From positions 1 to 19,982 of the forward strand of contig CAYNDH010000073.1 in assembly GCA_964395665.1 (NCBI GenBank): a stretch of 19,982 nt of DNA, read 5' to 3'. The stretch is from JAEZAF01 sp964395665. Lineage in GTDB: Bacteria > Chloroflexota > Anaerolineae > Aggregatilineales > Phototrophicaceae. Positions 5,998 to 14,700 of this stretch are shown piece by piece (within the stretch, counting starts at the first letter, position 1; every line of letters begins with the position of its first letter). A program made the position numbers and the translations under genes. A model generated the notes under the pieces. That model was not told where the DNA came from and ran no database searches. It worked only from the letters and a program-made list of their open reading frames with translations.

Positions 5998-8193
5998 ATG
6001 GATAGCGACACAGGCTCCACTTCTCCGCATCATCGTCATGACGACCACGCCGATCACGCCGATCACGATCACGCTGATCATGATCAGAGCCTGCACGGTG
6101 CGGCTCCGCAGGGACTTGCCGCTGAAGGGCACTCTGTCGAACCTATCGCCGGACACGACCACAGCAGCCACGCTGGACATGCGGGACATGACCATGGACA
6201 CCACGGTCACGGTGTCGATCATACCGGCCATGAGCTGATGTTCCGCAACCGCTTCTGGGTCTGTCTGCTGCTGACGATCCCGGTGCTGCTGTATAGCCCG
6301 ATGCTTCAGGAATGGTTCGGTTTTTCGATGCCGGAATTCCCCGGCAGCCACCTGATCGGGTTCGGCTTCTCGCTGGTGATCTTCGCCTATGGCGGCGTGC
6401 CATTCCTGCAAATGGCTGTGCCGGAAATCCAGATGCGCCAACCGGGGATGATGACGCTGATTTCGCTGGCGATCAGTGTGGCCTTCATTTACAGCATCTT
6501 CGCGCTTGTCACCAACAGCGGTGCGAGCTTCTTCTGGGAAATGGCGACCCTGATCGACATCATGCTGCTCGGTCACTGGATGGAGATGCGAAGCATCCGG
6601 CAGGCGTCCGGCGCGTTGAATGAACTGGCGAAGCTCATGCCGGATACCGCCGAGCGCCTGCTGGCGGATGGCAGTGTCGAGCAGATCGCGGTTTCGCAGC
6701 TTCGCAAAGGTGATGTCGTGCTGCTGCGTCCGGGTGCGAGTGTCCCGGCAGACGGCGAAATCGTGGAAGGCGAGTCCACGCTGAATGAAGCGATGATCAC
6801 CGGCGAGTCGAAGCCGGTCAGCAAAGGCGTGGGCGAAGCCGTGATCGGTGGCACAGTCAACGGAGATCGCAGCCTGCGCGTCCGTGTGACGGCGTTGGGT
6901 GATGAAACCGCGCTGGCCGGGATCATGCGGCTGGTCAATGAAGCGCAGAGCAGCAAATCCGATACGCAAATTCTGGCAGATAAAGCTGCGGGCTGGCTGT
7001 TTTATATCGCGCTGGCGTTCGCCGTCCTCACCGCTGTCGCGTGGACAATTGCAATCGGCTTCCAGCTTGAGGTGGTCGAACGGGTGGCGACGGTGCTGGT
7101 GATCGCCTGTCCACACGCGCTCGGTCTGGCGATTCCGCTGGTGGTCGCGATCAGCACATCACTGGCCGCCCGTAATGGCATCCTGATCCGTGACCGCCGC
7201 GCACTGGAAGAAGCCCGTGAGATTGATACCATCATCTTCGATAAAACCGGCACGCTGACCGAAGGCCGCTTCGGAGTCGTCGATATGGCTGTGGCACCGG
7301 GCTGGGATACGTCGCAGGTGCTGGCGCTGGCGCAGGGTGTCGAAGGCGATTCTGAACATCCGATTGCCCATGGCATCCGTGCCAAGGCTGCCGAATCCGG
7401 CGTTCATCCCTTGGTGGTCAGCGACTTTGAAGCGATTAAGGGGCGCGGCATTCAGGCCCGGTGGGATGGCAAAACGGTGCTGGTCGGCGGCCCGCGCCTG
7501 CTGGAGATGACACAGACCACGCTTAGTCCGGAGATGGATGCCTTCCGACAGAAAGCAGACAGCCAGTCGCACACTGCTGTTTATCTGCTGGTAGAAGATG
7601 AAGTCGTCGCAGGCTTCGCGCTGGCGGATGTGATCCGCCCGGAGAGCAAACGGGCGATCCAGCGCCTGCACGAGATGAAGATCGAAGTCTCGATGCTGAC
7701 CGGTGACAGCCGTGCCGTAGCCGAAGCGGTGGCGCGTGAACTGGGTATTGATACCGTATTTGCTGAAGTGCTGCCCGAAATGAAGGATCAGAAGGTTGCC
7801 GAGCTTCAGCGGCAGGGGAAGAAGGTCGCGATGGTGGGTGATGGCATCAATGACGCCCCCGCGCTGACCCGTGCCGACATCGGTATTGCCATCGGCAGCG
7901 GGACTGATGTCGCGATTGAATCCGCCGAGATCATCCTGATCCAGAGTAATCCGCTGGATGTGGTCAAGATCTTTGAATTGAGCCGCGCCGCCTATCACAA
8001 GATGATTCAGAATCTGCTGTGGGCCGCCGGTTATAACATCGTTGCGCTGCCGCTGGCCGCTGGCGTGCTGGCCCCGTTCGGCTTTATCCTTTCGCCGGCG
8101 GTGGGCGCGGCGCTGATGTCCCTGAGTACGATTGTCGTGGCGATCAATGCCCAGCTTCTGCGCCGTGTGGATCTCTCACCTGCTGCGGCGTAA
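5998..8193 (+). CDS. copB: P1B-3-type copper/silver-exporting ATPase (CopB-like)
   Basis: This 731-residue P-type ATPase has a His/Asp-rich N-terminal tail (about residues 10-82, many HAD, HDH and HGH repeats) in place of HMA domains. The membrane metal motif is CPH (Cys371-Pro-His373), which with YNIVALP in TM7 and MSLSTIVVAINAQLLRR in TM8 defines the P1B-3 (CopB) class that exports copper or silver. Catalytic parts are present: TGES (268-271), DKTGT with phosphorylated Asp415, the nucleotide-binding SEHP (His454) and GDGINDAP (from 614). The ATG at 5998 is preferred over an upstream GTG at 5968 because AAGGA (5986-5990) lies 7 nt before it. It precedes csoR-copA on the same strand but ends at its own hairpin, so it is probably a separate unit. 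The preferred ion, Cu(II) or Cu(I)/Ag(I), cannot be fixed from sequence. Confidence 0.93.
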   Translation: MDSDTGSTSPHHRHDDHADHADHDHADHDQSLHGAAPQGLAAEGHSVEPIAGHDHSSHAGHAGHDHGHHGHGVDHTGHELMFRNRFWVCLLLTIPVLLYSPMLQEWFGFSMPEFPGSHLIGFGFSLVIFAYGGVPFLQMAVPEIQMRQPGMMTLISLAISVAFIYSIFALVTNSGASFFWEMATLIDIMLLGHWMEMRSIRQASGALNELAKLMPDTAERLLADGSVEQIAVSQLRKGDVVLLRPGASVPADGEIVEGESTLNEAMITGESKPVSKGVGEAVIGGTVNGDRSLRVRVTALGDETALAGIMRLVNEAQSSKSDTQILADKAAGWLFYIALAFAVLTAVAWTIAIGFQLEVVERVATVLVIACPHALGLAIPLVVAISTSLAARNGILIRDRRALEEAREIDTIIFDKTGTLTEGRFGVVDMAVAPGWDTSQVLALAQGVEGDSEHPIAHGIRAKAAESGVHPLVVSDFEAIKGRGIQARWDGKTVLVGGPRLLEMTQTTLSPEMDAFRQKADSQSHTAVYLLVEDEVVAGFALADVIRPESKRAIQRLHEMKIEVSMLTGDSRAVAEAVARELGIDTVFAEVLPEMKDQKVAELQRQGKKVAMVGDGINDAPALTRADIGIAIGSGTDVAIESAEIILIQSNPLDVVKIFELSRAAYHKMIQNLLWAAGYNIVALPLAAGVLAPFGFILSPAVGAALMSLSTIVVAINAQLLRRVDLSPAAA

Positions 8194-8206
8194 CTGTTTG
8201 ACCAGT

Positions 8207-8226
8207 GGGCCGGATTCTTCCGGCCC
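8207..8226 (+). terminator. Hairpin downstream of copB
   Basis: GGGCCGGA (8207-8214) and TCCGGCCC (8219-8226) form a perfect 8-bp stem with loop TTCT, 13 nt after the copB stop. No T-run follows (CTGAATCCCCC). It is identical over 20 bases to the hairpin downstream of the merR-like gene. It probably ends copB transcription at least in part. Confidence 0.5.
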
Positions 8227-8300
8227 CTGAATCCCCCATAGAGATCCCGCGCCTGTCATCTCCTTCCTGTGCCGTTTGTAATGGATAGAACCATTTGCCG

Positions 8301-8329
8301 TTTACATCTGCCGTTTTTCATGTTTTAAT
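8301..8329 (+). promoter_or_regulatory. Promoter of the csoR-copA operon
   Basis: TTTACA (8301-8306), a 17-nt spacer and TTTAAT (8324-8329) form a good sigma70-type promoter about 45 nt before the csoR start. The -10 box overlaps the left arm of the operator palindrome, so a bound repressor would block polymerase directly. Confidence 0.7.
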
Positions 8330-8353
8330 ATACCTATACCCCTATAGGTATAT
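8328..8353. promoter_or_regulatory. CsoR-type operator palindrome
   Basis: ATATACCTATA (8328-8338) and TATAGGTATAT (8343-8353) are perfect inverted 11-bp arms around CCCC. CsoR/DUF156 repressors bind A/T-flanked C/G-tract palindromes of the TACCC...GGGTA kind, and this one lies 20 nt before the csoR-like gene. It is inferred to be the autoregulatory site. Confidence 0.8.
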
Positions 8354-8373
8354 CAGATGCGAAAGTTGAAAAG

Positions 8374-8691
8374 ATGACGGCCAACGAAGAATTCACACCG
8401 GTGCATCCGGATGTCAAAGATGAGCAGAAATGCGAATACGACAAACAGACCCTGAATCGCATCAACCGTATTCAGGGGCAGCTCAACGGCCTGAAGAAAC
8501 TGATTGAGGCCGATGAGGGGACCTGTGAAGAGCGAGTGATCCGCGCTCGCACGGTTGAGAAGGGCATGACCAGCCTGATCACGCATCTGGTGGAATGCTA
8601 TCTGGTGAACACGGCGCGTTATGAGATGGCCGACGATCCGGAGAAGACGACGCAGGATCTGAAACGTATTTTTGATCTGTTAAATCACTAA
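8374..8691 (+). CDS. csoR: CsoR/DUF156-family metal- or thiol-sensing repressor
   Basis: This 105-residue all-helical protein is of the CsoR/RcnR/FrmR/CstR family, recognisable from LNRINRIQGQLNGLKKLIEAD at residues 27-47 (first helix, DNA contact). A second helix follows, TCEERVIRARTVEKGMTSLI-THLVECYL. Family members bind an operator as tetramers and release it when Cu(I), Ni or a sulfur species binds. Candidate ligands here are Cys20, Cys51, His71 and Cys75. In canonical copper CsoR the Cys-His and Cys-Cys spacings are 25 and 29; here they are 20 and 24. An ungapped alignment therefore places Tyr76 at the usual His, so sensing differs from the model. Placement directly before copA and behind an operator palindrome supports copper control. 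It lies 51 bp from copA, probably in one operon. The 20-residue N-terminal tail is longer than usual. Confidence 0.85.
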   Translation: MTANEEFTPVHPDVKDEQKCEYDKQTLNRINRIQGQLNGLKKLIEADEGTCEERVIRARTVEKGMTSLITHLVECYLVNTARYEMADDPEKTTQDLKRIFDLLNH

Positions 8692-8742
8692 TGCCCTTAA
8701 TCGGGCCTGTTAGTTGTATCCCAGGGAAAGAAGTGTGCGTTT

Positions 8743-11253
8743 ATGGCAACAGAGGAACTCAATATCCCCATCACGGGCATGACATGCGCGGCCTGTGTGC
8801 GTAATGTTGAAAGGGCATTGACGAAGACCGAAGGCGTGGAACAAGCGAATGTCAATATCGCCACCGAACGGGCTAGCATCAGTTTTGATCCGGGGCTGAC
8901 CAATGTCCCGGCACTGGTGAACAGCGTCCGCCAGTCGGGTTATGATGTCGCGACCGCTAAAGCCGAGCTTCCCATCACTGGCATGACGTGCGCGGCCTGT
9001 GAGCGGAATGTCACCCGCGCTCTGAAGAAGCCCGCCGGTGTGCTGGATGTCAATGTCAATCTGGCGACGGAACGGGCAATCGTCACCTATCTGCCAGGGG
9101 CTGTCACCCGCCGTGATCTGATCACCGCTGTCGAGAATGCCGGTTATGGTGTGATCGACACCGCCCAGATGGAAGCCCCCGCCGACGCGGAGCAGGCCGC
9201 ACGCGATGCGGAAATCGCACGGCAGACGCGGCTCGTGATCATCGGCGCGATTTTCTCGATCCCACTGGTGGTGCTGGGGATGACGCGCCATTTTATGCAC
9301 GATGTCCCCTTCCTGATGGACACCTTCCCGTGGCTGATGGAAGATTACTGGCTGTATATCTTTGCTGCGCTGGCAACACCGGTGCAGGTGCTGCTCGGAC
9401 GCCAGTATCTCGTCGGCGCGTATAAATCCCTGCGGAATGGCACGGCCAATATGGATGTGCTGGTCGCGATGGGATCGTTTGCCGCTTACCTCTACGGCGT
9501 GGTTGTCGTGCTGGGCATGATCTTCGACTTTTCCGATGTGGTCGGCAAGGATGATTACTTTGAATCGGCAGCCGTCATCCTGACGCTGATCACGCTCGGT
9601 AAACTGCTGGAAGCCCGCGCCAAGGGCCGCACCAGTGCCGCGATTAAAAAGCTGATGGGCCTCACGCCCAAGACGGCTACACTGTTACAGGACGGGCAGG
9701 AAAGCGAAGTGCCGATTGACAGCCTGATGGTAGGCAATGTCGTCATCGTGCGTCCGGGTGAGCGCGTCCCGGTCGATGGTGTGGTGATCGAAGGCCGTTC
9801 GTCAGTCGATGAGGCGATGCTGACGGGTGAGAGTATGCCGGTCAATAAGCTGGTTGGCAGTGAGGTCATCGGCGGGACGATCAACAAGCAGGGGCGTTTG
9901 GTGATCGAAGCCAGCCGTGTGGGTGCGGAAACCGCGCTGTCGCAGATTATCCGTCTCGTGCAGGAAGCGCAGGGATCGAAAGCGCCGATCCAGCGCGTCG
10001 CCGATCAGGTATCCGCCGTGTTTGTGCCGATTGTTCTCGGTCTGGCGCTGCTGACATTCATCGGTTGGCTGGTGATCGGTCAGGTGGGCTTCACCGTCGC
10101 CATGATGAATACCATCGCCGTGCTGGTGATTGCCTGTCCATGTGCGCTCGGCCTTGCCACACCGACCGCCGTTATGGTCGGTACGGGGCGCGGCGCAGAA
10201 CTCGGTATCCTCTTCCGTAACAGTGAAGCGCTGGAAAATGCGCAGCGGCTTCAGGTGATTACACTGGATAAGACCGGCACGCTCACTCGTGGTGAACCAA
10301 CGGTGACCGATGTGATTCCGGTAGGTGGTTTTGACAGGGCACAGCTTCTGTCGCTGGCAGCCAGCGCCGAACGCGGCAGTGAGCATCCGTTGGGGCAGGC
10401 GATTGTCAATGCGGCAAAAGATCAGCAGCTTGCCGTATCCAATCCTGAGGACTTCGAAGCCGAGTCTGGGCGTGGCATCCATGCAGTGATCAACGGTCAG
10501 CAGGTGGTTGTCGGCAGCCCGCGTTATATCCGTGAAATCGGCGTAGACAGCGCCGTGCTGGAATCCACCGTCACGCAGCTTCAGGCCAATGCCCGTACCG
10601 CCGTGCTGGTGGTGGTCGATCAGCAGTTAGCTGGTGTGATTGGCATTGCTGACACGGTGAAAGACGGATCAGTGGAAGCGGTCGCCGGTCTGAAGGCGCT
10701 CGGCCTTGAGGTTGTGATGATCACTGGTGACAATGAGCGGACAGCGCAGGCGATTGCCCGTGAAATCGGTATCGAGCGCGTCTTCGCTGATGTCCTGCCT
10801 GCCGATAAGGTGGCGGTGGTCAAGCAGCTTCAGGATCAGGGCCAGCGCGTCGGTATGGTTGGCGACGGTATCAATGATGCTCCGGCGCTGGCACAGGCCG
10901 ATGTCGGCTTTGCGATTGGTACGGGGACCGACATCGCGATGGAAGCATCGGATGTGACGCTGATCAGCGGTGACCTGCGCGGTGTGGTGCGCGGAATCGG
11001 CTTAAGTCGGGCGACAATGCGCACGATTTATCAGAACCTGTTCTGGGCCTTTATCTATAACATCGTGCTGATCCCAGTGGCAATGGCTGGTCTGCTGATC
11101 CCGATGTTCGCAGCAGGAGCGATGGCCTTTTCGTCGTTCTTCGTTGTAACGAATAGTCTAAAGATGAAAATTCCATCGCAGCGGCAGCTTCAGGACACCG
11201 TTTCAGATAGTCCGAAATCCGCTACCCAGCTTCCAACTGCCCAGTCTCTGTAA
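8743..11253 (+). CDS. copA: P1B-1-type Cu(I)-exporting ATPase (CopA-like)
   Basis: This 836-residue P-type ATPase has two N-terminal HMA domains, each with GMTCAAC (Cys15/Cys18 and Cys83/Cys86). The transmembrane metal site is CPC (Cys465-Pro-Cys467). TM7 carries YN (FIYNIVLIPVAMA) and TM8 SS (MAFSSFFVVTNSLKMK), the P1B-1 signature for Cu(I)/Ag(I) export from the cytoplasm. Catalytic motifs are TGES (361-364), DKTGT with Asp509, SEHP (His548) and GDGINDAP (from 707). The ATG follows a purine-rich AGGGAAAGAAG. It is co-transcribed with csoR under the operator at 8328. No CopZ chaperone gene is in the window. The final residues (about SDSPKSATQLPTAQSL) are encoded antisense to, or next to, a recombinase remnant and may be an acquired tail. 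Confidence 0.95.
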   Translation: MATEELNIPITGMTCAACVRNVERALTKTEGVEQANVNIATERASISFDPGLTNVPALVNSVRQSGYDVATAKAELPITGMTCAACERNVTRALKKPAGVLDVNVNLATERAIVTYLPGAVTRRDLITAVENAGYGVIDTAQMEAPADAEQAARDAEIARQTRLVIIGAIFSIPLVVLGMTRHFMHDVPFLMDTFPWLMEDYWLYIFAALATPVQVLLGRQYLVGAYKSLRNGTANMDVLVAMGSFAAYLYGVVVVLGMIFDFSDVVGKDDYFESAAVILTLITLGKLLEARAKGRTSAAIKKLMGLTPKTATLLQDGQESEVPIDSLMVGNVVIVRPGERVPVDGVVIEGRSSVDEAMLTGESMPVNKLVGSEVIGGTINKQGRLVIEASRVGAETALSQIIRLVQEAQGSKAPIQRVADQVSAVFVPIVLGLALLTFIGWLVIGQVGFTVAMMNTIAVLVIACPCALGLATPTAVMVGTGRGAELGILFRNSEALENAQRLQVITLDKTGTLTRGEPTVTDVIPVGGFDRAQLLSLAASAERGSEHPLGQAIVNAAKDQQLAVSNPEDFEAESGRGIHAVINGQQVVVGSPRYIREIGVDSAVLESTVTQLQANARTAVLVVVDQQLAGVIGIADTVKDGSVEAVAGLKALGLEVVMITGDNERTAQAIAREIGIERVFADVLPADKVAVVKQLQDQGQRVGMVGDGINDAPALAQADVGFAIGTGTDIAMEASDVTLISGDLRGVVRGIGLSRATMRTIYQNLFWAFIYNIVLIPVAMAGLLIPMFAAGAMAFSSFFVVTNSLKMKIPSQRQLQDTVSDSPKSATQLPTAQSL

Positions 11254-11670
11254 CCATTGAGCTATCCCCGTGAAGTTTGACAATCTTCTTGCGGATCGCT
11301 TCCCAACTTCTCACGGGCAATGCAGCAGCAATCTCAAGCTGTGTTGCCCGTTGAGCAAGCAATTCCTCTAACACCTCAATTTCATCATTTGTCCAGCGAT
11401 TACCACTGGTTCGATTGGCTTTCTCACTTCCGGACTCCACAGTTCCCATGTATCCGACCGGTAGGGGAGTCTGAGTACATCGGATGAATTATCCCTCCAA
11501 TGGATAACCACATCGGCAACCCGGTGCTTATCTTCCTGCGTTACGACAATGCGTTCGATAAAGATTTATGCTACAGCCCGCCGCTCATCTGAGTTCATCT
11601 CTCCCCAATTCTCCAGGACATTTTCAGCTTGTTTTGCCAGATCCATCAGAGCATCCTGCTGTACCGGTCA
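11222..11670 (-). pseudogene. Decayed serine recombinase, C-terminal remnant
   Basis: On the minus strand, reading from about 11667, one frame gives PVQQDALMDLAKQAENVLEN, then a TAA at 11568-11566, then IFIERIVVTQ...RVADVVIHWRDNSSDVLRL-PYR. This is the tail of large serine recombinases. A different frame then continues as NRWTNDEIEVLEELLAQRAT...IAAALPVRSWEAIRKKI (within 11449-11222), a Myb/SANT-like C-terminal module I associate with Chloroflexota recombinases. The fragment thus carries an in-frame stop, a frameshift near 11400-11450 and a TGA at 11670-11668, and has no resolvase catalytic domain here. The missing part may lie in the adjacent gap. Its 3' end overlaps the copA 3' end by about 32 bp in the convergent direction. 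Confidence 0.75.
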
Positions 11671-11699
11671 CGATGGCTGCTTGAGCCACTGTTACTCCA

Positions 11700-11799
11700 N
11701 NNNNNNNNNNNNNNNNNNNNNNNNNNNNNNNNNNNNNNNNNNNNNNNNNNNNNNNNNNNNNNNNNNNNNNNNNNNNNNNNNNNNNNNNNNNNNNNNNNN
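11700..11799. other. Scaffold gap (100 N)
   Basis: There are exactly 100 unknown bases between the recombinase remnant and the 3' end of the kinase gene. The true length is unknown. A multicopy recombinase or insertion element is a plausible reason for the break. Confidence 0.98.
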
Positions 11800-14700
11800 G
11801 TATAAGCTTTGAGTTCTTTCAGAAGTTCCTCAACGACGGTCTCCAGATCAAGGTTCTTACCCGCTTCCATCACTGCCTCAATCTCGTCGTCGCTGAACGG
11901 AATCTCAGTACGATTCTCTCTGAGCCATCGCTGTACATCATCACTGCTATCGGCGGTCATCGCAGGATGATGATAAGACAGACCCATAAGTCTTAATCCC
12001 GCTTCAGGATCTTTTCTCATCACTTTCCACCGACCACAGCTGTCGACTGTGATGAGTATGATGGCCAGCGCGGTGGTTTTCTTAGCAGCAGTCAGCGCTT
12101 CCAGCAAATAAGGAGCCGCTTCGTCAATGTTCCCACCTTCCGTCAGGTAGAATTCCGCCATATTGCTGCCAGCAATCGCAGTCCCATACACATTACCCTG
12201 CTCGCGTGCCAGCGCCAGCGCCGCTTCCGTGTAGGACATCGTGGCGGCCCAATCTTCCCGGATGGCGGCACCCATCCCCAGGTTGCTCAGGACACCCTGC
12301 TGACTATCTCCATGTCCGATACGGCGCGCCAGTTCCAGCGCTTTGTGCAAATGCGTTTCACCTTCAGGGACTCGATTGACATCACTGAAAAGCGCAGTCG
12401 CCATTCGGTTGAGGGCATAGATTTGCAGGACATCATCGCCAATCGCCTGACACAGCGCAATACATTCACGCGCAAAAGCTTCCGACTCTGCGTGATTCCC
12501 GGTGCGAAAGTTCATATTCGCCAGCCCGTAGAGGACGTTGGCAAGTAGTGTCTGATTTGACCCCGCCCGCGCCAGCGGCAGCGCTTCATCGAGATAGGTC
12601 CGGGCGGTGGCATAGTTCCCATAAGTTGTTTCCGTCAGGCTGAGTTGATACAGCGCGCTCACTATATCCTCGGCGCTGCGGCTGGCGCGAGCCAGAGTCA
12701 ACGCCTCGGTCAGGCTGGCGCGGGCAGGCTCGATCTCCCCCAACCAGTTATAGGCATCCCCCAACCCTAAAAGCAGGGGCAGTTTCAGGTCTGGTGCTGT
12801 CTCTGGCAGCAGATCCAGTGCCCGCCGGAAGAAACCGACGGCTTCCCGGTAGGCTCCGCGTTGGGACGCCGCCGCACCTGCCCGCTGTAAAAATGCCGCC
12901 GCCTGATCCGTCTCTCCGGCCTTTTCATAATGTTCCGCGATCAGCGGCAGATAATCGTCGGCACTTTCCAGACGAACCAGCCACTCCGCCGCCCCCATAT
13001 GGTAAACCTGCCGCTGACGTTCCAGCAGGCGCTCATACAGCATATCGCGCAGCATGGCACTGGCGAAGAGATACTCGGTGCTGTCCGCAAACGCCGATGT
13101 TTCGCGGCGATAAATGAATTCACGCTCGATCAGTTTTGCGAGAATCGCTGGCAAATCGCTCAAGTGGGAATCATCGGTGTGGTCAATCGACTGTAACGCG
13201 GTATCGTAAAAAATCCGCCCGATCACGCTGGCACGCTGGAGCGTGGTTTTCTCCGGGTACAGCAGGGTGTCAAAACGCGCTTCCATCAGCCCTGCCAGCG
13301 TGGATGGTACATGGAGATTATCCAGACGGCTGGTTTCAATCCGCCAGACTTCATCGTTCTCTTTGAGGATCACATGGTCATCCAGCAGCATCTTGACCAG
13401 TTCTTCCAGATAGAGGGGATTGCCTTCTGCCCGTTCGACCAGTTTATCGCGCAGGTCTTTCGGCACATCCGGCACTTTTTGCAGGATGTCCAGCAGCAGA
13501 TCACGGCTGTCGCGTTTGTCCAGCGGTTTCAGATCGAGCCGCGTATGAAAGCGCTGTCCGCTGCCCCATGTCGGGCGGCGTTCATAGAGCAAAGCGCGGG
13601 CGGTTGCCAGCACCAGCAGATGTCGGGCATCATCGGCGATAAAGAGATCGTTCAGCAGGTCAAGTGACGCATCATCGGCATAGTGAATATCTTCCAGTTC
13701 GATCACGACCGGGCCTTGGCGGGTCAGGGTATTGATGAACTGGATCAGGGCATGCCGGGCGCGGCGGCTGGTTTCCTGCACATCGCTCAGGATATTCCTG
13801 ATCCACACACTGCCGGAGACATCCACCCCGCACAGATAGGCGATAAAATGCGCGGTTTCGTCATTTTTGCCTACCAGCCCCGCGACGCCGGTTTCAAATT
13901 TGCTCAGGGCAGCAGCAGGGGACTCATCGTCCTGTACCTCGAAACGAAATGACATGACATCGCGGATGAGCGCATAAGGGCGCTGCGTCATCGCCGGAGT
14001 CGCCCGTCCGCTGAAGATGAAATACTGTTCTGGCCGCAGTTCGCCCCACTTATCGAATTCGTAGAGCAAGCGCGATTTGCCGACTCCGGCATCGCCTACC
14101 AGCGTCACGACCTGGGTTTCGCCGTCTTCCGCAGCGATCAGGAACGCTTTCTGCAACTGTTTGAATTCGGCATCGCGTCCGATCAGTTGGGTTTCGATCC
14201 CTTCAACGCCGTGCAGCATCATGCGGAAGGCACGCGGCTTGGCGCGATCCACCTGATAGGTCATGACCTTCTCAGTGCGTCCGCGCATTTTGAGAGGTTC
14301 ACCCGGCTGCATGTCGAACACGCCCAGCACCTGCCGGAAAATCTCATGGCTGATCAGGATCAGTCCCTCGGCATTCTGCATCAGGCGGTTGGTCAGACTG
14401 ATGGTCACACCACTGACGGAGGACGGGTTGGTTTTGCCGCCCGGTGTCAGCAGCGCCAGCCCGCGATGAATGCCGATATTGAGGGGCAGCGGTTCGTCAG
14501 CTTCCAGCGGCACCGCGCTGAGTTCCCGCAGGATGCCTTGCAGGTTCAAAGCGGCGCGAATCGCCTGTTCGCTGTCGTCTTCACGGGCGGAAGCACTGCC
14601 CCATAGCGCCAGCATCTCGTGATCGGTCTGCATGAAAATCACACCGCTGTATTCGCTCACCACCTGCGCGGCTGCTCCCCAGAAGGTCATGATCGCCCGC

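Noticed and set aside
5881..7116. Long minus-strand open frame (411 codons) opposite copB
   Set aside because: It is the antisense shadow of the His-rich and membrane regions of copB, with His/Arg/Gln-rich composition and no family resemblance.
8693..8706. Small hairpin GCCC-TTAATC-GGGC between csoR and copA
   Set aside because: The stem has only four pairs and no T-run; it is unlikely to terminate the csoR-copA transcript.
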